This document shows positions 35,321-48,413 of a stretch of 64,000 nucleotides of DNA, piece by piece; within the stretch, counting starts at the first letter, position 1; the number at the start of each line of letters is the position of its first letter. The position numbers and the translations under genes were made by a program. Origin of the DNA: Flaccisagitta enflata (taxonomy: Eukaryota > Chaetognatha > Sagittoidea > Aphragmophora); contig OZ231128.1 of NCBI GenBank assembly GCA_965153355.1, forward strand, positions 37,634,001 to 37,698,000, written 5' to 3'. The notes beneath the pieces are model-generated. The model saw nothing but the letters and a program-made list of their open reading frames with translations, had not been told where the DNA came from and made no database searches.

Positions 35321-36015
35321 TCAAACATCCCAGACCCAGATTTGCACATTGCGGAGCGCGGCAGGTTGCCCCTCTTCCATCACTTTGGTAACTTTGAGAC
35401 CCAAACAGTGGTAAAGCTGTTGATGATAACGATCAGCATGCTTGTCGGTCTGCAGCGAGTTGTTGTCGACTTTGCATCCACGCGACTCTGCGAATACAAA
35501 TGGTCGGTCTTTCCCGTAGGATCGGTGACAAAGCACTGTCCACACGGTGGATTTTTTGTCGTTGCAGCCGTGATCTAATCAAAGTAGGGGTACATGAAAA
35601 CCTAATTAGTCAGTGACCAAAGTTACGCCATGATATAATTGGCTGATGATCAATCTTGAGTTCTTTGAGTCGTATCTAAACTGCATCATTTTAAAGTCTT
35701 TCGTAATTATTTTATACTGCTATTATTTTTTATTTTGAACTTAGTATACTAACCTTTTGAGCCGATGAAGTGAAATTCGGACGGTGTCATCTTTTTCGCC
35801 TTCCCTTCGATGTTTCGTGGTTTGAAGCTGATTTTTGCTGGAAAAACCGGATCTGGAAATTGGAACCAGATCATCGCCGGAAGATGAGAACCATCGGCTT
35901 TCCTTTCCGTCATCCAAACCTGGGCCTGGAACGCCGACGTCGACGAGTTATACTTGTCTGACGAAGCGCCAGCAATAACGTTGACTTTCTTGAGATCTAT
36001 CAATTTCGTGGATGC

Positions 36016-36063
<48 letters not shown>

Positions 36064-36125
36064 GACAGACAGACAAACAGTCAAACAGACAGAAAGTCAG
36101 ACAATCAGATGGACAGACAGAGAAA

Positions 36126-36170
<45 letters not shown>

Positions 36171-36542
36171 TACAGACAGACAAAAGAAGCAGAAGAGACA
36201 GAACAAATGACAGAGTGTGAATTGGCCAATTGATTTCGGTCATGAGGTGAAAGGTTACGATACCTTTTGAACTCAAACTTAAAATATGAGCGCTAGATCA
36301 ATTCAACCATATTTTCATTATGAGTTGTTTTCAATCGTTCAGCATTACTATCAACACTTACGAGTCGATGGATCGAGGCAATCAACTTTGAAATCATTTC
36401 TCTCATTCCTCCGTGCAGCGAAATTCCGCGAGGGTTTTGTGTTGCTACGACACACTAATACGATTTGAGGTTTACACCAAACCAACGGGAAAATCGAAAC
36501 GAAGATCAAACCAGGACAAAGCATGAGCATCTTTGTCTTCAT
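35321..36542 (-). CDS. Secreted discoidin-like protein C (3 exons)
   Basis: Exons 36542-36362, 36014-35754 and 35574-35321 (696 nt, 231 residues, TGA stop). All introns are GT-AG and phase 1. N-terminal signal-like segment (MLMLCPGLIFVSIFPLVW), then the two-cysteine motif (LVC ... FKVDC, 23 residues between, as in gene A). Domain: AGASSDKYNSSTSAF, LPAMIWFQFPDPVFPAKISF, TPSEFHFIGS, WTVLCHRSY, ESRGCKVD, HCLGLKVTKVMEEGQPAALR and IQIWVWDV-like end (VQIWVWDV). Closest to gene A. The second intron (35753-35575, 179 bases) splits the Asp codon after IGSK; genes A, B and D have no intron there. The first intron's acceptor is built from a (CT)n microsatellite (36018-36058 on the plus strand as GA). 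Confidence 0.75.
36015..36182. repeat. (GA)n and (GACA)n microsatellite in intron 1 of gene C
   Basis: GA units to about 36060, then ACAG/GACA units to about 36182. On the sense (minus) strand this is CTGT then CT, running straight into CCAG|CATCC, so the microsatellite is the polypyrimidine tract of this splice site. Confidence 0.9.
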
Positions 36543-36970
36543 CCTGGGCTGTGGAAACGGCACAAATGAAAGCATTGGTCGCTCGGGTTTTTGTAGAACA
36601 GTCAGTCAGTCAATCAGTGTCGGAGAGAAGCGTGCGAAAAAAAATATTTGGGGCTATATCCAGTGATGCAATCCGTATCTTGCAACAAAATACAGATTTC
36701 TTTTAGTGCATTCCTGAGAAATCATACTGTATTTCCTGATGATTTAGTCAGGCGCTTTTTGAGTTTAGTCCTCTGACTGAGTTGCAGCATCAGTCAAAAA
36801 AAGCTGACAGAAACATGAGAGAAAACTTGCAGATGTTTTGTGTTTTTTCCACTTTATACAGTTCGTTTGGAGCAATCAGGCCCTCAGAAAGAGGGTCCTT
36901 TCCTGCTTCACCAGTTTTTTTTATTAAGTTTTTTTTCGAGGTTGATGGGCAAGAGCTTTGAGTGGATATT

Positions 36971-37320
36971 ACGCATGTCAGAGTGCCGGAATCCGCTGAA
37001 AATGGCTTTCCCCCCGCCATCATCTTTTTTCTTTGCTTAAATGCTATCAAATGAGCCGTTGCGCGGTTTTCGAATTGATCGGGAACCATTGTTTGGGTAG
37101 CCTTGAAGTTTCCATAGAAATCTATGGCGGAAGCAAAATTTGCATAATAAAAATATTGATTCCAATGCTAATTCAATACAATCTTCAACCACACCCTAAC
37201 GATGGTTCCCGATTGAATTGAAGGTCGCGCGACGGCTCGTTTGACATGACTTTTCAAAAGAAAATGATGATGGTGGAAGGAAAGCCAGTTTTGCCCGTTT
37301 TTGGCACCCTGACATGTGTA
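36971..37320. repeat. Foldback element between genes C and D
   Basis: ACGCATGTCAGAGTGCCGG at the left pairs with CACCCTGACATGTGTAG at the right; inside, AAAATGGCTTTCC pairs with GGAAAGCCAGTTTT, and ATTGATCGGGAACCAT pairs with ATGGTTCCCGATTGAAT. No coding signal. Confidence 0.55.
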
Positions 37321-37725
37321 GTGGATATATTGAAGTAAATGTTGACCAAAAAGAAGAAAAAAAATCCAATATCTCTCTAGATTCAAACCTGTGTCTCACG
37401 CTTTACCATGAGACATACTTAACACAAGTTTTTCGCTCTACCAATAAAGCTATTGCACTATATGCAATGCAAATTCATTGTGTTCTTACTTGGCATGCAC
37501 TGTGAGGATTGCCATACAAATGCATTACCAACTGAAAGACTGACCAACTAGCACACATAAAGCGCCCATAAACGCCGGAAAAGCAATGTGCTGTCAACCA
37601 TCGAACCATTAAACACAACAAGTTACAGAGTCCAAAATGTGAGGTTCTTTAATCAAACAGTGAAACTGAGGGAGGCCCTGTTTGTACTGGTCCTTTTGCT
37701 CCCAATGTACTGTAAATCAATAAAT

Positions 37726-37826
37726 AACAAGGTTGAATACACAGCCAGTGCAACACACGGACGGGTTGAAATTGAACAACGGACGAATGGAAACAGCCTC
37801 TTTTAGAGTCGCTAGTACACACCTAA
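37726..37826 (+). mobile_element. Family H element, decayed
   Basis: AACAAGGTTGAATACACAGC, a short core without clear tetranucleotides, then CCTCTTTTAGAGTCGCTAG. The hairpin has decayed. Confidence 0.4.
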
Positions 37827-38031
37827 GTATAAAGTCCATCGTTGAAATCTATTTTTCCGTTGTTACATCAAGCTCCCGATCTTGACGGTGGCGCAGCTTG
37901 TCAATGAATCCAGACAAATTGCAACAAATTAATAATTCTTTTCGCAGTCTAAATCTATCATTAAGATGATTAATAGAAATCGATTAGATTAACAGCAGGT
38001 TAGCAATTCCAGTATCATCAAGTACAGATGA

Positions 38032-38156
<125 letters not shown>

Positions 38157-38211
38157 AAAAGCAAAAAGAGACCATTTCTTTATCCAACTTTATCCAATCT
38201 CCAGCGTAACC

Positions 38212-39152
38212 TCAACCTTTCCAAATCCATATCCGGACGCCCTGAAGAGCTGCTGCCCAACCATCCCCATTAACTTCCCAGATTCTCAACCCCAAACACT
38301 GAAAGCCAAATCCAGCTTCAATTGCCCGTGAAGCGTTGATTCCACATCCCCGAACATCATCCAAAGAAACATGATCCCCGTATGTTGCATTGCAGATATT
38401 CGTCCAATCGTATTTGGCTTCGCACGTGCCCCTCGTGGCATTGGCACCCACGAATTCAAACTTGGTGGGTGTTGTATTCTTCTCTTTTTCATCGCCGTCT
38501 TGTCGAGGTTTGAAGGTAATCTTGGCTGGGATAAGACGCGCCTCCGATGGGAATTGGTACCATAACATTGCCGGAGGTGGTGAGCGTCGGCTAAAAGGTC
38601 TAGAACTCCAAGGCGTTTCCCCATCTCTAAAGCCTCTTGATGCAGAATACATGTTGTCCGTTGTCAGGCGTGAAGAAGTTTTAGCACGTCCACCTGTGGG
38701 CTTCATCTCGACCATCTTCAGTGAAGTTGATGCTGAAAAGATGGTTTTGTGTAGTGAAGAAGAATGTGAGAGTAAAAGAAAGGATGACATATGAAAAAGG
38801 TTTACCGTGAAGAAGAAAAGATAAAATGACCGTGACCTTATGATATTGTGAGTCAGTCCTCGCTGGATGGGTACATGGTTTAGTAACAACCAATTTCAAT
38901 ATTTAAAAAGATTAGACAAGGCTTACGAATATATGGATTGCCGCATTCCACTTGGAAATCCTCGCCGTCCTTTTTCCTCGTAATTGATTCCCGCAATATT
39001 TCATCATTGGGACAAAAAACTTGCATTCGAAGAATAGGCCAAACAGCCGAGATAAGCCCAAAGACAATAAAATAAAATCCAAATCCAAGACATTTCCAGT
39101 TAATGATGAGAATGTAGTCGACTGCAAAATTGTTCAAAGGGATTGCAATCAT
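38212..39152 (-). CDS. Secreted discoidin-like protein D (2 exons)
   Basis: Exons 39152-38927 (ends C|GTAAGC) and 38732-38212 (after TTTTCAG; stop TGA); 747 nt, 248 residues, phase 1 intron at the same place as in genes A and C. The N-terminus is longer, with a hydrophobic segment (CLGFGFYFIVFGLISAVW), a signal peptide or anchor. Then VFC ... FQVEC with 22 residues between. Domain: PPAMLWYQFPSEARLIPAKI, TPTKFEFVGANAT, CEAKYDWTNICNATYGD, VRGCGINA, FQCLGLRIWEVNGDGWAAAL and VRIWIWKG. Four domain cysteines match A, B and C. Closest to relic B. A likely extracellular carbohydrate- or ligand-binding protein; function unknown. Confidence 0.75.
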
Positions 39153-39402
39153 ATTTGGAAAGATTGTACGAATTTTAAGTTTTTTTTTCTCTCTTCCTCG
39201 TCAGAGTATTCAGATTCTAAAACGAAATTGTGCGGCTTACTAAATGTTTCATGCATCAAGTCGCCTTTTTGTGGATTATCGAATGGGCACCGTCCCTTCT
39301 TCATATAGCTCTTTTCAGAGTCAAAATGTCTGAGCACAAAAGCATCCAATTTGTTTGTCATTGGGAAAATATTGCCCACAACATGTACAACAGTCGCAAA
39401 AG

Positions 39403-39905
39403 CGTTAGATGGTCAGCGGTACCCGTGTCCTGCCTAAGTAGGTTGTGGTTGAAGTTGAGGGGGAGCAGGGCAGCGATGACCTATGCTTTCACACAGCACA
39501 GGGGAATTTTCTCCTCCCCCTCCTTATCCTCCTCCTCATACGTCTCCCCCCCCCCTCCCCCCATATCTCAGCCTAGAAGCCCATCTCCCAGCCTCGAGGC
39601 CCAAATCCCTCAAAGCCGGAATTTTGGCCTCAAAGAAAGGATCTTCTCTATAAGATGGGATTTGGGCCTTGAAGGTGGGATTTGAACCTCAAGACTGGGA
39701 TTTGGGCCTCGAGGCTGGGATATGGGCTTCTAGGCTGAGATATGGGCCTGGTGGGGGGGGGGTTACGGAGAAGGAGGAGAAGGAGGAGGAGGAGAAAATT
39801 CCCCTGTGTGAAAGCTTAGGTCATCGACCCCCTCGGGGCCGCTGCCCAAAAACCATGGCTGTGAAATGAATTCAGGCAAAAAAAAAAAAAAAAAAAAAAA
39901 AAAAA
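39403..39905 (+). mobile_element. Family F element with an inverted minisatellite and A tract
   Basis: AGTCGCAAAAGCGTTAGATG, GTCAGCGGTACCCGTGTCC, AGCAGGGCAGCGATGACC, CACAGGGGAATTTTCTCC, minisatellite flipping near 39620, GGAGGAGGAGAAAATTCCCC, TAGGTCATCGACCCCCTCGG, GGCCGCTGCCCAAAAA. An A run follows at about 39877-39905. Confidence 0.7.
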
Positions 39906-40516
39906 CAAACAAACAACAAAAAAAAACCAACAAAACATATTACTGGTGCGATGTGATTCATGTACTAAGCGCTATGACTCAAGAGTTACATAGTGACATA
40001 TAGCAACCACCTGCGCCTGATTCAATATGCAGCATGTTGCTCAAATTGCTCATCCCTGCGCAACCATTCACTTGGGTCTAACCGGATGCCCTGTTTTGCT
40101 GCCAAGCAAATGGTTCCGTTGTCCCTATGCATTATAAATTTGCCTCTACACCCTTTTCATCGATTCCATACGCCGAAGAATAACAAGAATCCTCCTCTAG
40201 TACAGGTTGAATGTCTTACATGTTTTTCCTACCTCAATCAATATTTGCCTCTCTTGCCGCTAGGTAAAAGGATACAAAGATCGATTTGTAGGTTGACGAA
40301 ACTGGCAGATATTTGGAAATATGATGGTTAAACCTCGTCTGAACTGAGTTAACTAATTGTATTTGGGCAATAGTCACCTGTTGGATAAGTGTAGAAAGAT
40401 AACTACTAAGGCATAATTGTAAATAAGCTTTCATAGGTCCAGTGTTGTTTAACCTCGTTGCTTGTATCGGTTTCTTCTCGGATGGCGGTGGCGAAAATGC
40501 GAGAGAGGAGAAAAAG
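39906..40516. other. Stretch without recognised features
   Basis: Mixed-composition sequence. Short open frames only, no splice-supported coding signal or clear repeat. Confidence 0.4.
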
Positions 40517-40690
40517 AACAAGGCCGGATAAACAGCTATCCCGGTCACTAGGTCACTAGAGCATTTGGGTAGAAGCAGTAGGGCCAAAGTCCACAAAAAC
40601 GCCGGTAAAGTAAAGTGTGGACGACGGACTGACTGACCAACAGACAGACAGACAAAGTGGGGTATAGAGTCGCGCGCACGCGACTAAAAA
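40517..40690 (+). mobile_element. Family H element, complete, short
   Basis: AACAAGGCCGGATAAACAGC, short interior, GACTGACTGACCAACAGACA, GGGGTATAGAGTCGCGCGC, ACGCGACT and AAAAAA. A second H element follows 60 bases away. Confidence 0.7.
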
Positions 40691-40749
40691 AACAAACAAC
40701 CGGGACAACGTTTGTGTCTCCCGCTTTCTATGATGCTTCTTAGTAACCA

Positions 40750-41062
40750 AACAAGGACAACCCTTTACAGTCGCGTGCGGTTGTTAAGACTATTTGACCA
40801 AAAGACAAAAGGACCAAAAGACTAAGAAACTAAATGTTAATTGACTAAATGACTAAGTTTTGATAAGTTTTAATAACTTAGAATGACTTAGAATGACTTA
40901 GAATGACTTAGAATGACTTAAAATGACTTAAAATAACTTAAAAGGATGTCTAACGGCTAAAAAAAGCTAAGTGGGACCGACCGACAGACGGACGGACGGA
41001 CGGACAGACGGACCGACAGACGGACAGAGTGGGTCATAGAGTCGCGTGCACGCGACTAAAAA
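40750..41062 (+). mobile_element. Family H element with a GACTTAGAAT core
   Basis: AACAAGGACAACCCTTTACA with subterminal AGTCGCGTGC, about six GACTTAGAAT units, GACGGACGGACGGACAGACG, then hairpin AGTCGCGTGCACGCGACT-type arms (to 41057) and AAAAA. The left motif is the exact inverse of the right arm GCACGCGACT. Confidence 0.8.
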
Positions 41063-41389
41063 TTTAAGTGTCAGTTCTTCAAACTGGAACAACGATCCTC
41101 AGACGAAAATCAGCTCATTTGTTTATACCGACGATGATGAATGAGAGTATAGTCTGAACGCCTTATTTTTGTAAGTAACTTTTTCATAGAATAGAATGAA
41201 TTCTTAAGAAAAACGAAGTATGAAAACACTTCAGAACTGGTTTTTTGTCACTCTCGGAGCCTCCCTCAATTTTGCTGGGTTTTGACTTAGACCTGAAACT
41301 CTGTGTGCTCCTGCTAAAGTGCTTGAGTGGCCTCATACATCACTGCCCCTGACCACCTGCACGCGACATAGGTTGCCGTACTCATCTTC

Positions 41390-41794
41390 TTGTCTTTGAT
41401 CTGTTGTCTGTTGTCTGTACTCCTCTTCTTGTCTTTAGTCTGTTGTCCGTTGTCCGTTGTCTGTACTCCTCTTCTTGTCTTTGGTCTGTTGTCTCTTGTC
41501 TTTACTCCCTTTCGTCTTCTGTTCGTTGCCCGTTTGTTGCCTCGCTGTCTTATTTCTGTTATCATTCCTTTGTCTGTCTGCCTGTCTTCTGTCTTTCATC
41601 TCTTCTCTGTCTGTCTGCCAGTCTTTTATCTGTTGCCTGTCTTTAGTCGTTGTCTTTCTTTTGTCAATTGTCTTTCTTCCATTTCGTTTTCAATCTGTAC
41701 AGTTTGAAAAAACGAAGAAACGTCAAATTACGATTTCTCCGATCGCGGTCAGGCAATAAGTTACAATTTCAAGGGATTACCGATAAGGAGAGAG

Positions 41795-41874
<80 letters not shown>
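41390..41874. repeat. Degenerate (TTGTCT)n tract and (AG)n microsatellite
   Basis: TGTTGTCTGTACTCCTCTTC units repeat several times at about 41395-41520, with CTGTCTGCC-type sequence beyond, and an AG run lies at about 41793-41874. Confidence 0.75.
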
Positions 41875-41879
<5 letters not shown>

Positions 41880-42079
41880 AAAGTTTTAGGTCGTTTCCAT
41901 GTTATATTTCCGGTATTTATCGAAAGATCTTAAAAAAATCCAGGATAGAATTAAAGAGTTTCAAAAAATGAAGTATTTGCCGCCAAGCACAATTATGTCA
42001 GTCAAATGGTTAAAAAGTTACAAAAGTTTGAAGTTGATATCTCAAAAATCAGTTAGGAAAAAGCTAACTTTGGCAAAAA

Positions 42080-42960
42080 AAAAAAAAGAAAAAAAAATCG
42101 AGCTACTTGTTTGTCAGTGTTTCACATCCAAGCAATGAGCAAAACATAGCAAAATCCATGACCATTTTGAAGCTCAGCGAAAGATCTTTCAAATGAAACC
42201 TTGCTAGATGTCCTAGGTCTGTCTGTTTAGAAATGGCATTAGGTAAAGAATTCACACTCGACTGATTCGCGAAGTGAAATCCTGGGCTTAAATCCATCCT
42301 TAAATGGATATCCCTTGATTTAGAGCTTACATATAAGAATTAGTCATAGCGACAAGCAACTTAAAAGCTAAAATCGATAGATTTCAACTCAAGGATTTTC
42401 ATTTGAAAGAAATACTACTTCGCGATTTACAATTAAACAAAGTAAGTGTGAATTTGGAAATTTACTGTGTGATTATCATGGATTAGCTTTATTCTAACAT
42501 AAAAGTTAAACGCATTGAGTTAAAAATTTGTTCTTGAAACTAGGGATGTGGAAGCGGTCCATTTTAATGCCGCTTCTACCGCTTCCGCTTCCGCTTCCAT
42601 TTTACAGTTCAAATACTAGTAGTTATCCCATTCTCTAAAATGGAAGCGGTCAATCGCTTCCACATCCCTACTTGAAACCATTTTGAAGAAAATTTGAAGC
42701 TCTTTAATTTGCTCATGGATTACAAGTAGCTAAGACAATCTTGAGTGGCATCATTGCCAAAAATGGAAAGACTAAAATTGCTCATTGGAAAAAAATGAAA
42801 TGAGCATTTTTTTCAATCAGTGTTTTTTTCTTCAAACCTTTGCCATTTTTAAATGAATAAAGCTACAGTGATATGCAACATCGCATTTGGAAGATTTTTT
42901 GCAGAGCTTTCAAACGGTCATGGATTTTTTATGGTTCTGGCCCCTAGTTAAGCAGTTAAG
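42080..42960. mobile_element. Decayed relative of the 4910-5906 element
   Basis: Shares GTGTTTCACATCCAAGCAAT, AACATAGCAAAATCCATGAC and CATTTTGAAGCTC with 5155-5215, and CAAACGGTCATGGATTTT with the far arm. The CAGGGTG ends are not preserved. It also holds a private hairpin at about 42550-42670 around the phrase GAAGCGGT and its inverse. Confidence 0.5.
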
Positions 42961-43725
42961 TGTTGCTTTCAGTAGATTTTAAGGCATTTAGGTAATGAAA
43001 CCTCAGAAACACCCTTGCAACTTGTTTTTTTTTTCTCGATACTGCACCATTTTTCACTTTCTAGTCAAACTGTGAAAGTTCATTCAAGTATTGTAATCTA
43101 AATTATAGATAATAAGGAAAAAATTGTTAAAAGATTATGTCTATTGCCATAAAATAGGATTTGATACTACCTAAAACTTTTTTTTGCGCCGCACTGTATG
43201 TTGGAATAACAGAAATCCGTGGATAAGAGTAAGAAATGGTTGGTCCCCTGGCATCCATATTTGTTATTGCAAGGTTCAACATCACGTGACTTGTTTCAGT
43301 GGCATCTAGAATTGAAATGCGTTCCAAAACACGTTTTTCATTTCTTCTAACTCTTCTAGATCTTTACCGCTACTGTCTAGGAGATAAAGGAACCAACGCG
43401 ATAATGGAAAATTTTTATTTGAGACGGATTTTTAATGCGATTTTTCATAGGCACGGACCAAAAATTGACTTACTTTTTGGAAAACAGGATCTCTTTACAA
43501 GAAGCATGCAGCTGCAGGCAATCGGAATTCTTCGTTGAGTTGACTCAGTTTTATGTGTTATCACGCGGATGGGGAATCACAATCACCGCTGGTGATTTAG
43601 AGTTAGAGTTAGGGATGGGGTTGAGGATGTGTTTAGGTTTGGATAAGTTCACATATCACAGCCCGACACTGCTTGAATTAAAGCCTTGCCGAAGCAGGAA
43701 TTTCGAAAAAAACACCGAATGCTTA
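42961..43725. other. Stretch without recognised features
   Basis: No supported coding, RNA or repeat feature seen. Short open frames at 43299-43538 and 43435-43773 show no family signature. Confidence 0.4.
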
Positions 43726-44255
43726 CAGTGGGGCTCATGGAATAACAGCCTTAAACTGGAGGAAGGTATTTAAATCGTCTTGATTTTATTTGACAAAATT
43801 GATATTTGAAATATTTAAGTTGTGCAATTGATGCCTGTGTCCCCGAGTTTTTTGGTTGCTATGGAATTTGAATTAGATTTGCCACAACTTTCCCACAGTA
43901 TGTTCTGTAGGAATATTGACCGTTTGGCCGTTGCTAGGGAGCATCACACATAGCAACCACATGATGATGCTCCCTAGCAACAGCTAAACGAGCAATATTC
44001 TTACACAACATACTGTGGAAAAGTTGTTGTAAATCTTTTTTAAGCAATGTTCCCTCATTACAATTATGAAAATATAGATCTGTGTTCCGGTTGATTGTTA
44101 AAAAAAAATGATTTTGGTTTCCATAGCAACCAAAAAACTTGGGATCACAAGCATCAATGGAACAGCTTACATTTCCAATATCCAGTCCGTCAAATAAAAT
44201 CAAGACACTTAATTGCTTTCCTCCAGTTTAGGCTGTTATTCCACGAACCTCACTG
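43726..44255. mobile_element. CAGTGGGG foldback element, uninterrupted copy
   Basis: CAGTGGGGCTCATGGAATAA ... TTATTCCACGAACCTCACTG, with the same arms and central GTTGCTAGGGAGCATCA loop region as 4390-5992, but without the inner insertion. About 530 bases, so it shows the empty form of that element. Confidence 0.75.
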
Positions 44256-44553
44256 TTACAAAAAGTTACTATTTTACCCATAAATGTTTCAGCATCTAGA
44301 GGAGCATCAACTTTGCATAAGTACTGCTTCTAAACAAATTGAGATATAGACCTCAGATTTGTCGTATCAGAAAGAGTTTCACAACCTTTTAAAGTGGGAC
44401 CAACCTAGCGATTGCTGCAGAAAAAAAAACACTGTGGTATGACTTTTCACACAGAATTATTTGAAAAGCACGGTACACTCACAAAAATCGAAAACGAGTT
44501 CATGCACCTGTTGCGTATTCATATGTGCGCTTAACCCCTAAAGCAACTGTCTA

Positions 44554-45117
44554 CAGGGTGATCAATCTCAACTGGCTAAAAGTATTAAGCTTTTACTCTT
44601 ATATGCATTATCTCACTTATCTGGATTCACTTGTCTCTTGAAAAAACTATGTTTGACGTTATTTGTGTTCAAATTTCATAGGTCTAAGATGAATAGTTTG
44701 CCCACTGCATCAATTTGAAGAATAACAAGTATTTACCCTTGTAGCTTAATAAATTTTGTATCACCACAAATTTTCATTTGCTTGCTTATATTCCAAACAG
44801 ACTCAACTTCTAATGTCATATTGGTCTCAGATGAAGCATGATTTGAACATTTGTCATTTGAGACCACTGTTTTATCAGTGGAAGCATTTCAAAGAAAAAT
44901 TATATTAGATAAAAAATATTCATTACGCTACAGGTGTAATTACTTGAGCTACTTCAAATTGATGTTGTGGGCAAACTACTCATCTCAAACTAATGAAATT
45001 TGAACACAAAAAACATCAAACATAATACTTTAAAAAATCAATGATTCCAGATTATTGAGATAATGCATCTAAGAGTGAAAGCTTAATACTCTTTGCCAGT
45101 TGAGATTGATCACCCTG
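44554..45117. mobile_element. TA-flanked foldback element (CAGGGTGATCAATCTC ends)
   Basis: TA|CAGGGTGATCAATCTCAACT and its inverse AGTTGAGATTGATCACCCTG|TA; arms continue through TATTAAGCTTTTACTCT and its inverse. Confidence 0.8.
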
Positions 45118-45540
45118 TAATTCGCGTCGTATCTTGGTTGGTAAGGAAATTAATCCCTAAATCGGTGACCAATTGGTTTTTTGGGGCAGGGAAAGTTTCC
45201 GCATCATCGCATCTGCCCGTCCGATAACCATCGGGGCAGTAAGGCTGTCCGGTCTGTCCAATTCCAATGTTAGGTGAGAGGTTTGCTCACGTGGTTCTCC
45301 ATTTTCCCCGCGCAGCTCTCTTCGTTCACACTTCGACTATTTTCCTCGGTTCCCCTTACTCCTTTCCTATCCATGATTTCCTCCTTTTCCTAGAAGTAGA
45401 AAAGATGTAATAAGCATTCGTTTGAGAAGTTTTCTCCCCGCCTCATTTATAATTGGATAGGATTTATGTTCTTCTAGATAATTGGGATAGAATTCCGAGG
45501 TTTCTTATGGATCTGACTTTCTGAATCTGATCTACTCTCT
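45118..45540. other. Stretch without recognised features
   Basis: No coding or repeat signal I can support. Confidence 0.4.
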
Positions 45541-45549
45541 CTCATTCTC

Positions 45550-45553
45550 TGTG

Positions 45554-45597
<44 letters not shown>

Positions 45598-45612
45598 GGT
45601 CTGTCTGTTTTT

Positions 45613-45710
<98 letters not shown>
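45550..45710. repeat. (CTGT)n and (CT)n microsatellite
   Basis: CTGT units at about 45555-45610, then a CT run at about 45618-45697. Long frames through it are artefacts. Confidence 0.95.
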
Positions 45711-45984
45711 CTCTCTGTCCTCTCTGTCCTGCAAAAGGAGAAACTAAATCGTGGGTGGAATTGGGGTTCGGTAGAAAATGGGCGTTGGAAAGAGCCAAAA
45801 ATCCGTTAGAACACTGGAAATTGAAGGCGGAAAGTGATGTTGGACGATGGAAGAGGATTGAACTTTCAAAGCTAAAACAGAAAGTCTGATATGGCGCCGG
45901 CAAAAAAGAAGAGCTGATCTTACTGCAAGGATATTGGGTGGATGACGCCGAAGTACCAGTAACGATTGAATCAAAGCAGCATAA

Positions 45985-46180
45985 CACAAGGCCGGATACA
46001 CGGTTACCAAAGTCACATATCAGAGGGCAGGGGCAGCGGCAAACTAGGCTAATGATGCATTTGGGCAGGGGATGTGATGACATAACAGTCCCCAAAGGCG
46101 AGAAATGCAAAGTCTAACGGGTAGACTGATCGACAAACCAGGAAAACACACGGACCGACGAACCGATAAAGTTCGGATGT
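45985..46180 (+). mobile_element. Family H element, decayed right end
   Basis: ACAAGGCCGGATACACGGTT, AGAGGGCAGGGGCAGCGG, GCATTTGGGCAGGGG, then ACGGACCGACGAACCGATAA. The hairpin is lost. Confidence 0.55.
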
Positions 46181-46297
46181 GTATGTGCAAACATCCTTTG
46201 GTTGGACAGTCAATATCATGTGCATCAGAGAGCGGAGGGAACTTGATGCTAAGACCTTTAGTATTTTCATTTATTCAAATTTCCTTCATTTTTCATC

Positions 46298-46472
46298 TTT
46301 AGTTGCTTGTCTGTAGGTCCATCGGTAAGTCGGAAGATTTGTCAGGTGAAATTTTGGATGACAAGAAACCAACGAAAATAGTGGTTTCTAAGCATTACTG
46401 CCCTTGTACACCCGCATCACTGCCCCTGCCCACCTGTCAGCGACTATCTATTGGCTGTGTATCCAGCCTTCT
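46298..46472 (-). mobile_element. Family H element, decayed
   Basis: TTTAGTTGCTTGTCTGTAGG at the hairpin end, CACTGCCCCTGCCCACCTGT, CAGCGACTATCTATTGGCTG and TGTATCCAGCCTT at the other end. Confidence 0.5.
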
Positions 46473-46654
46473 TTTTTTGTTCAAAATACCTCAAATATCG
46501 TAAAGCTTTAGGGCAACCACAATTGAAATTTCACGATAATGGGTCAACAAGAAGTACGCGTTTTATGGCTAAAAAAATAAAGTGTTGCTGTTGTTATAGT
46601 TGTTTTACTGGTGCTATTGCAAGAGATGTTCATTGATAACATTTACAGCTGGTG

Positions 46655-47050
46655 AAAATGTTGGAAGCGTTAATTACAGAATGGATTCGAAACAACATGT
46701 ATATTGGTCTATGAAGGGCAGATGATGATAATGCCGGGGGGTGGGGATGAATGATGTAGAATTGGAATTGAAACGACATGGAATATATAGGGTTTTGAAG
46801 GGAAGATGGTGTTAATTCATGCTGGGGGTGTTTAAAGATTCCCATGTGCAATTGAAACATCATGTCAAAGCGTATGAAGGGCAGATGTTGACGACGTTAG
46901 GGATGGTGATAGATAACAGATGATGATAATGCTGGGGGTGTTGATTGATTACAGAATGAATTCGAAATGGCATGTGCTTGAGTATAGGCGTAGGAAGGGC
47001 AAGGGCTGATAATGCTGGGGGTGTTGATTGATTATGGGGTGGAATATGAA
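46655..47050. repeat. Diverged tandem repeat of about 95 bases
   Basis: Four or so units built from AGGGCAGATGATGATAATGC, TGGGGGTGTTGATTGATT, ACAGAATGAATTCGAAATGG and CATGT. Low copy and irregular. Minus-strand frames through it are not convincing genes. Confidence 0.6.
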
Positions 47051-47399
47051 ATGGGCTCGAAGGGGAAAAGAAGAAAAGGGGGCGTCTGATCGCCAACAAA
47101 AGAGAATTCCACTCGCTGCCCTTTGCACGCAGTCTTTAGCTTTCCCTCTGCCTGTTCTTCCATATCATTGTTTATCTATCTATCCATTTCTTCGTCTGTC
47201 TAGGTCTGATCAACAGACAGTTTATGTGTCTATAGATCGGTCTTTAACTGTAACTTGTCCACACAGTTCTTTTGTCTGTCTTTTGGTCGGCATATCTGTC
47301 AATCTGTCAGCATGTTAATTTTGGTAATTGTTTATCCGTCTATATGTATCTATCTGTCTCTATCTGTTTGTCCGTCTTTCTGTATTTCTGTCTTTCTGT

Positions 47400-48278
<879 letters not shown>

Positions 48279-48351
<73 letters not shown>
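48279..48351. repeat. (CT)n microsatellite
   Basis: A pure TC run with pyrimidine-rich flanks, immediately before the element at 48414. Confidence 0.95.
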
Positions 48352-48355
<4 letters not shown>

Positions 48356-48413
48356 CCCCCCTTCTTCCTCCCTTCCCCTTCCCATCCCCTTTTTTCCCTT
48401 CCTCCTTCATCTA

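Noticed and set aside
46630-47099. Minus-strand frames repeating Ser, His and Pro-rich peptides
   Set aside because: They follow a diverged tandem repeat of about 95 bases rather than a conserved protein.
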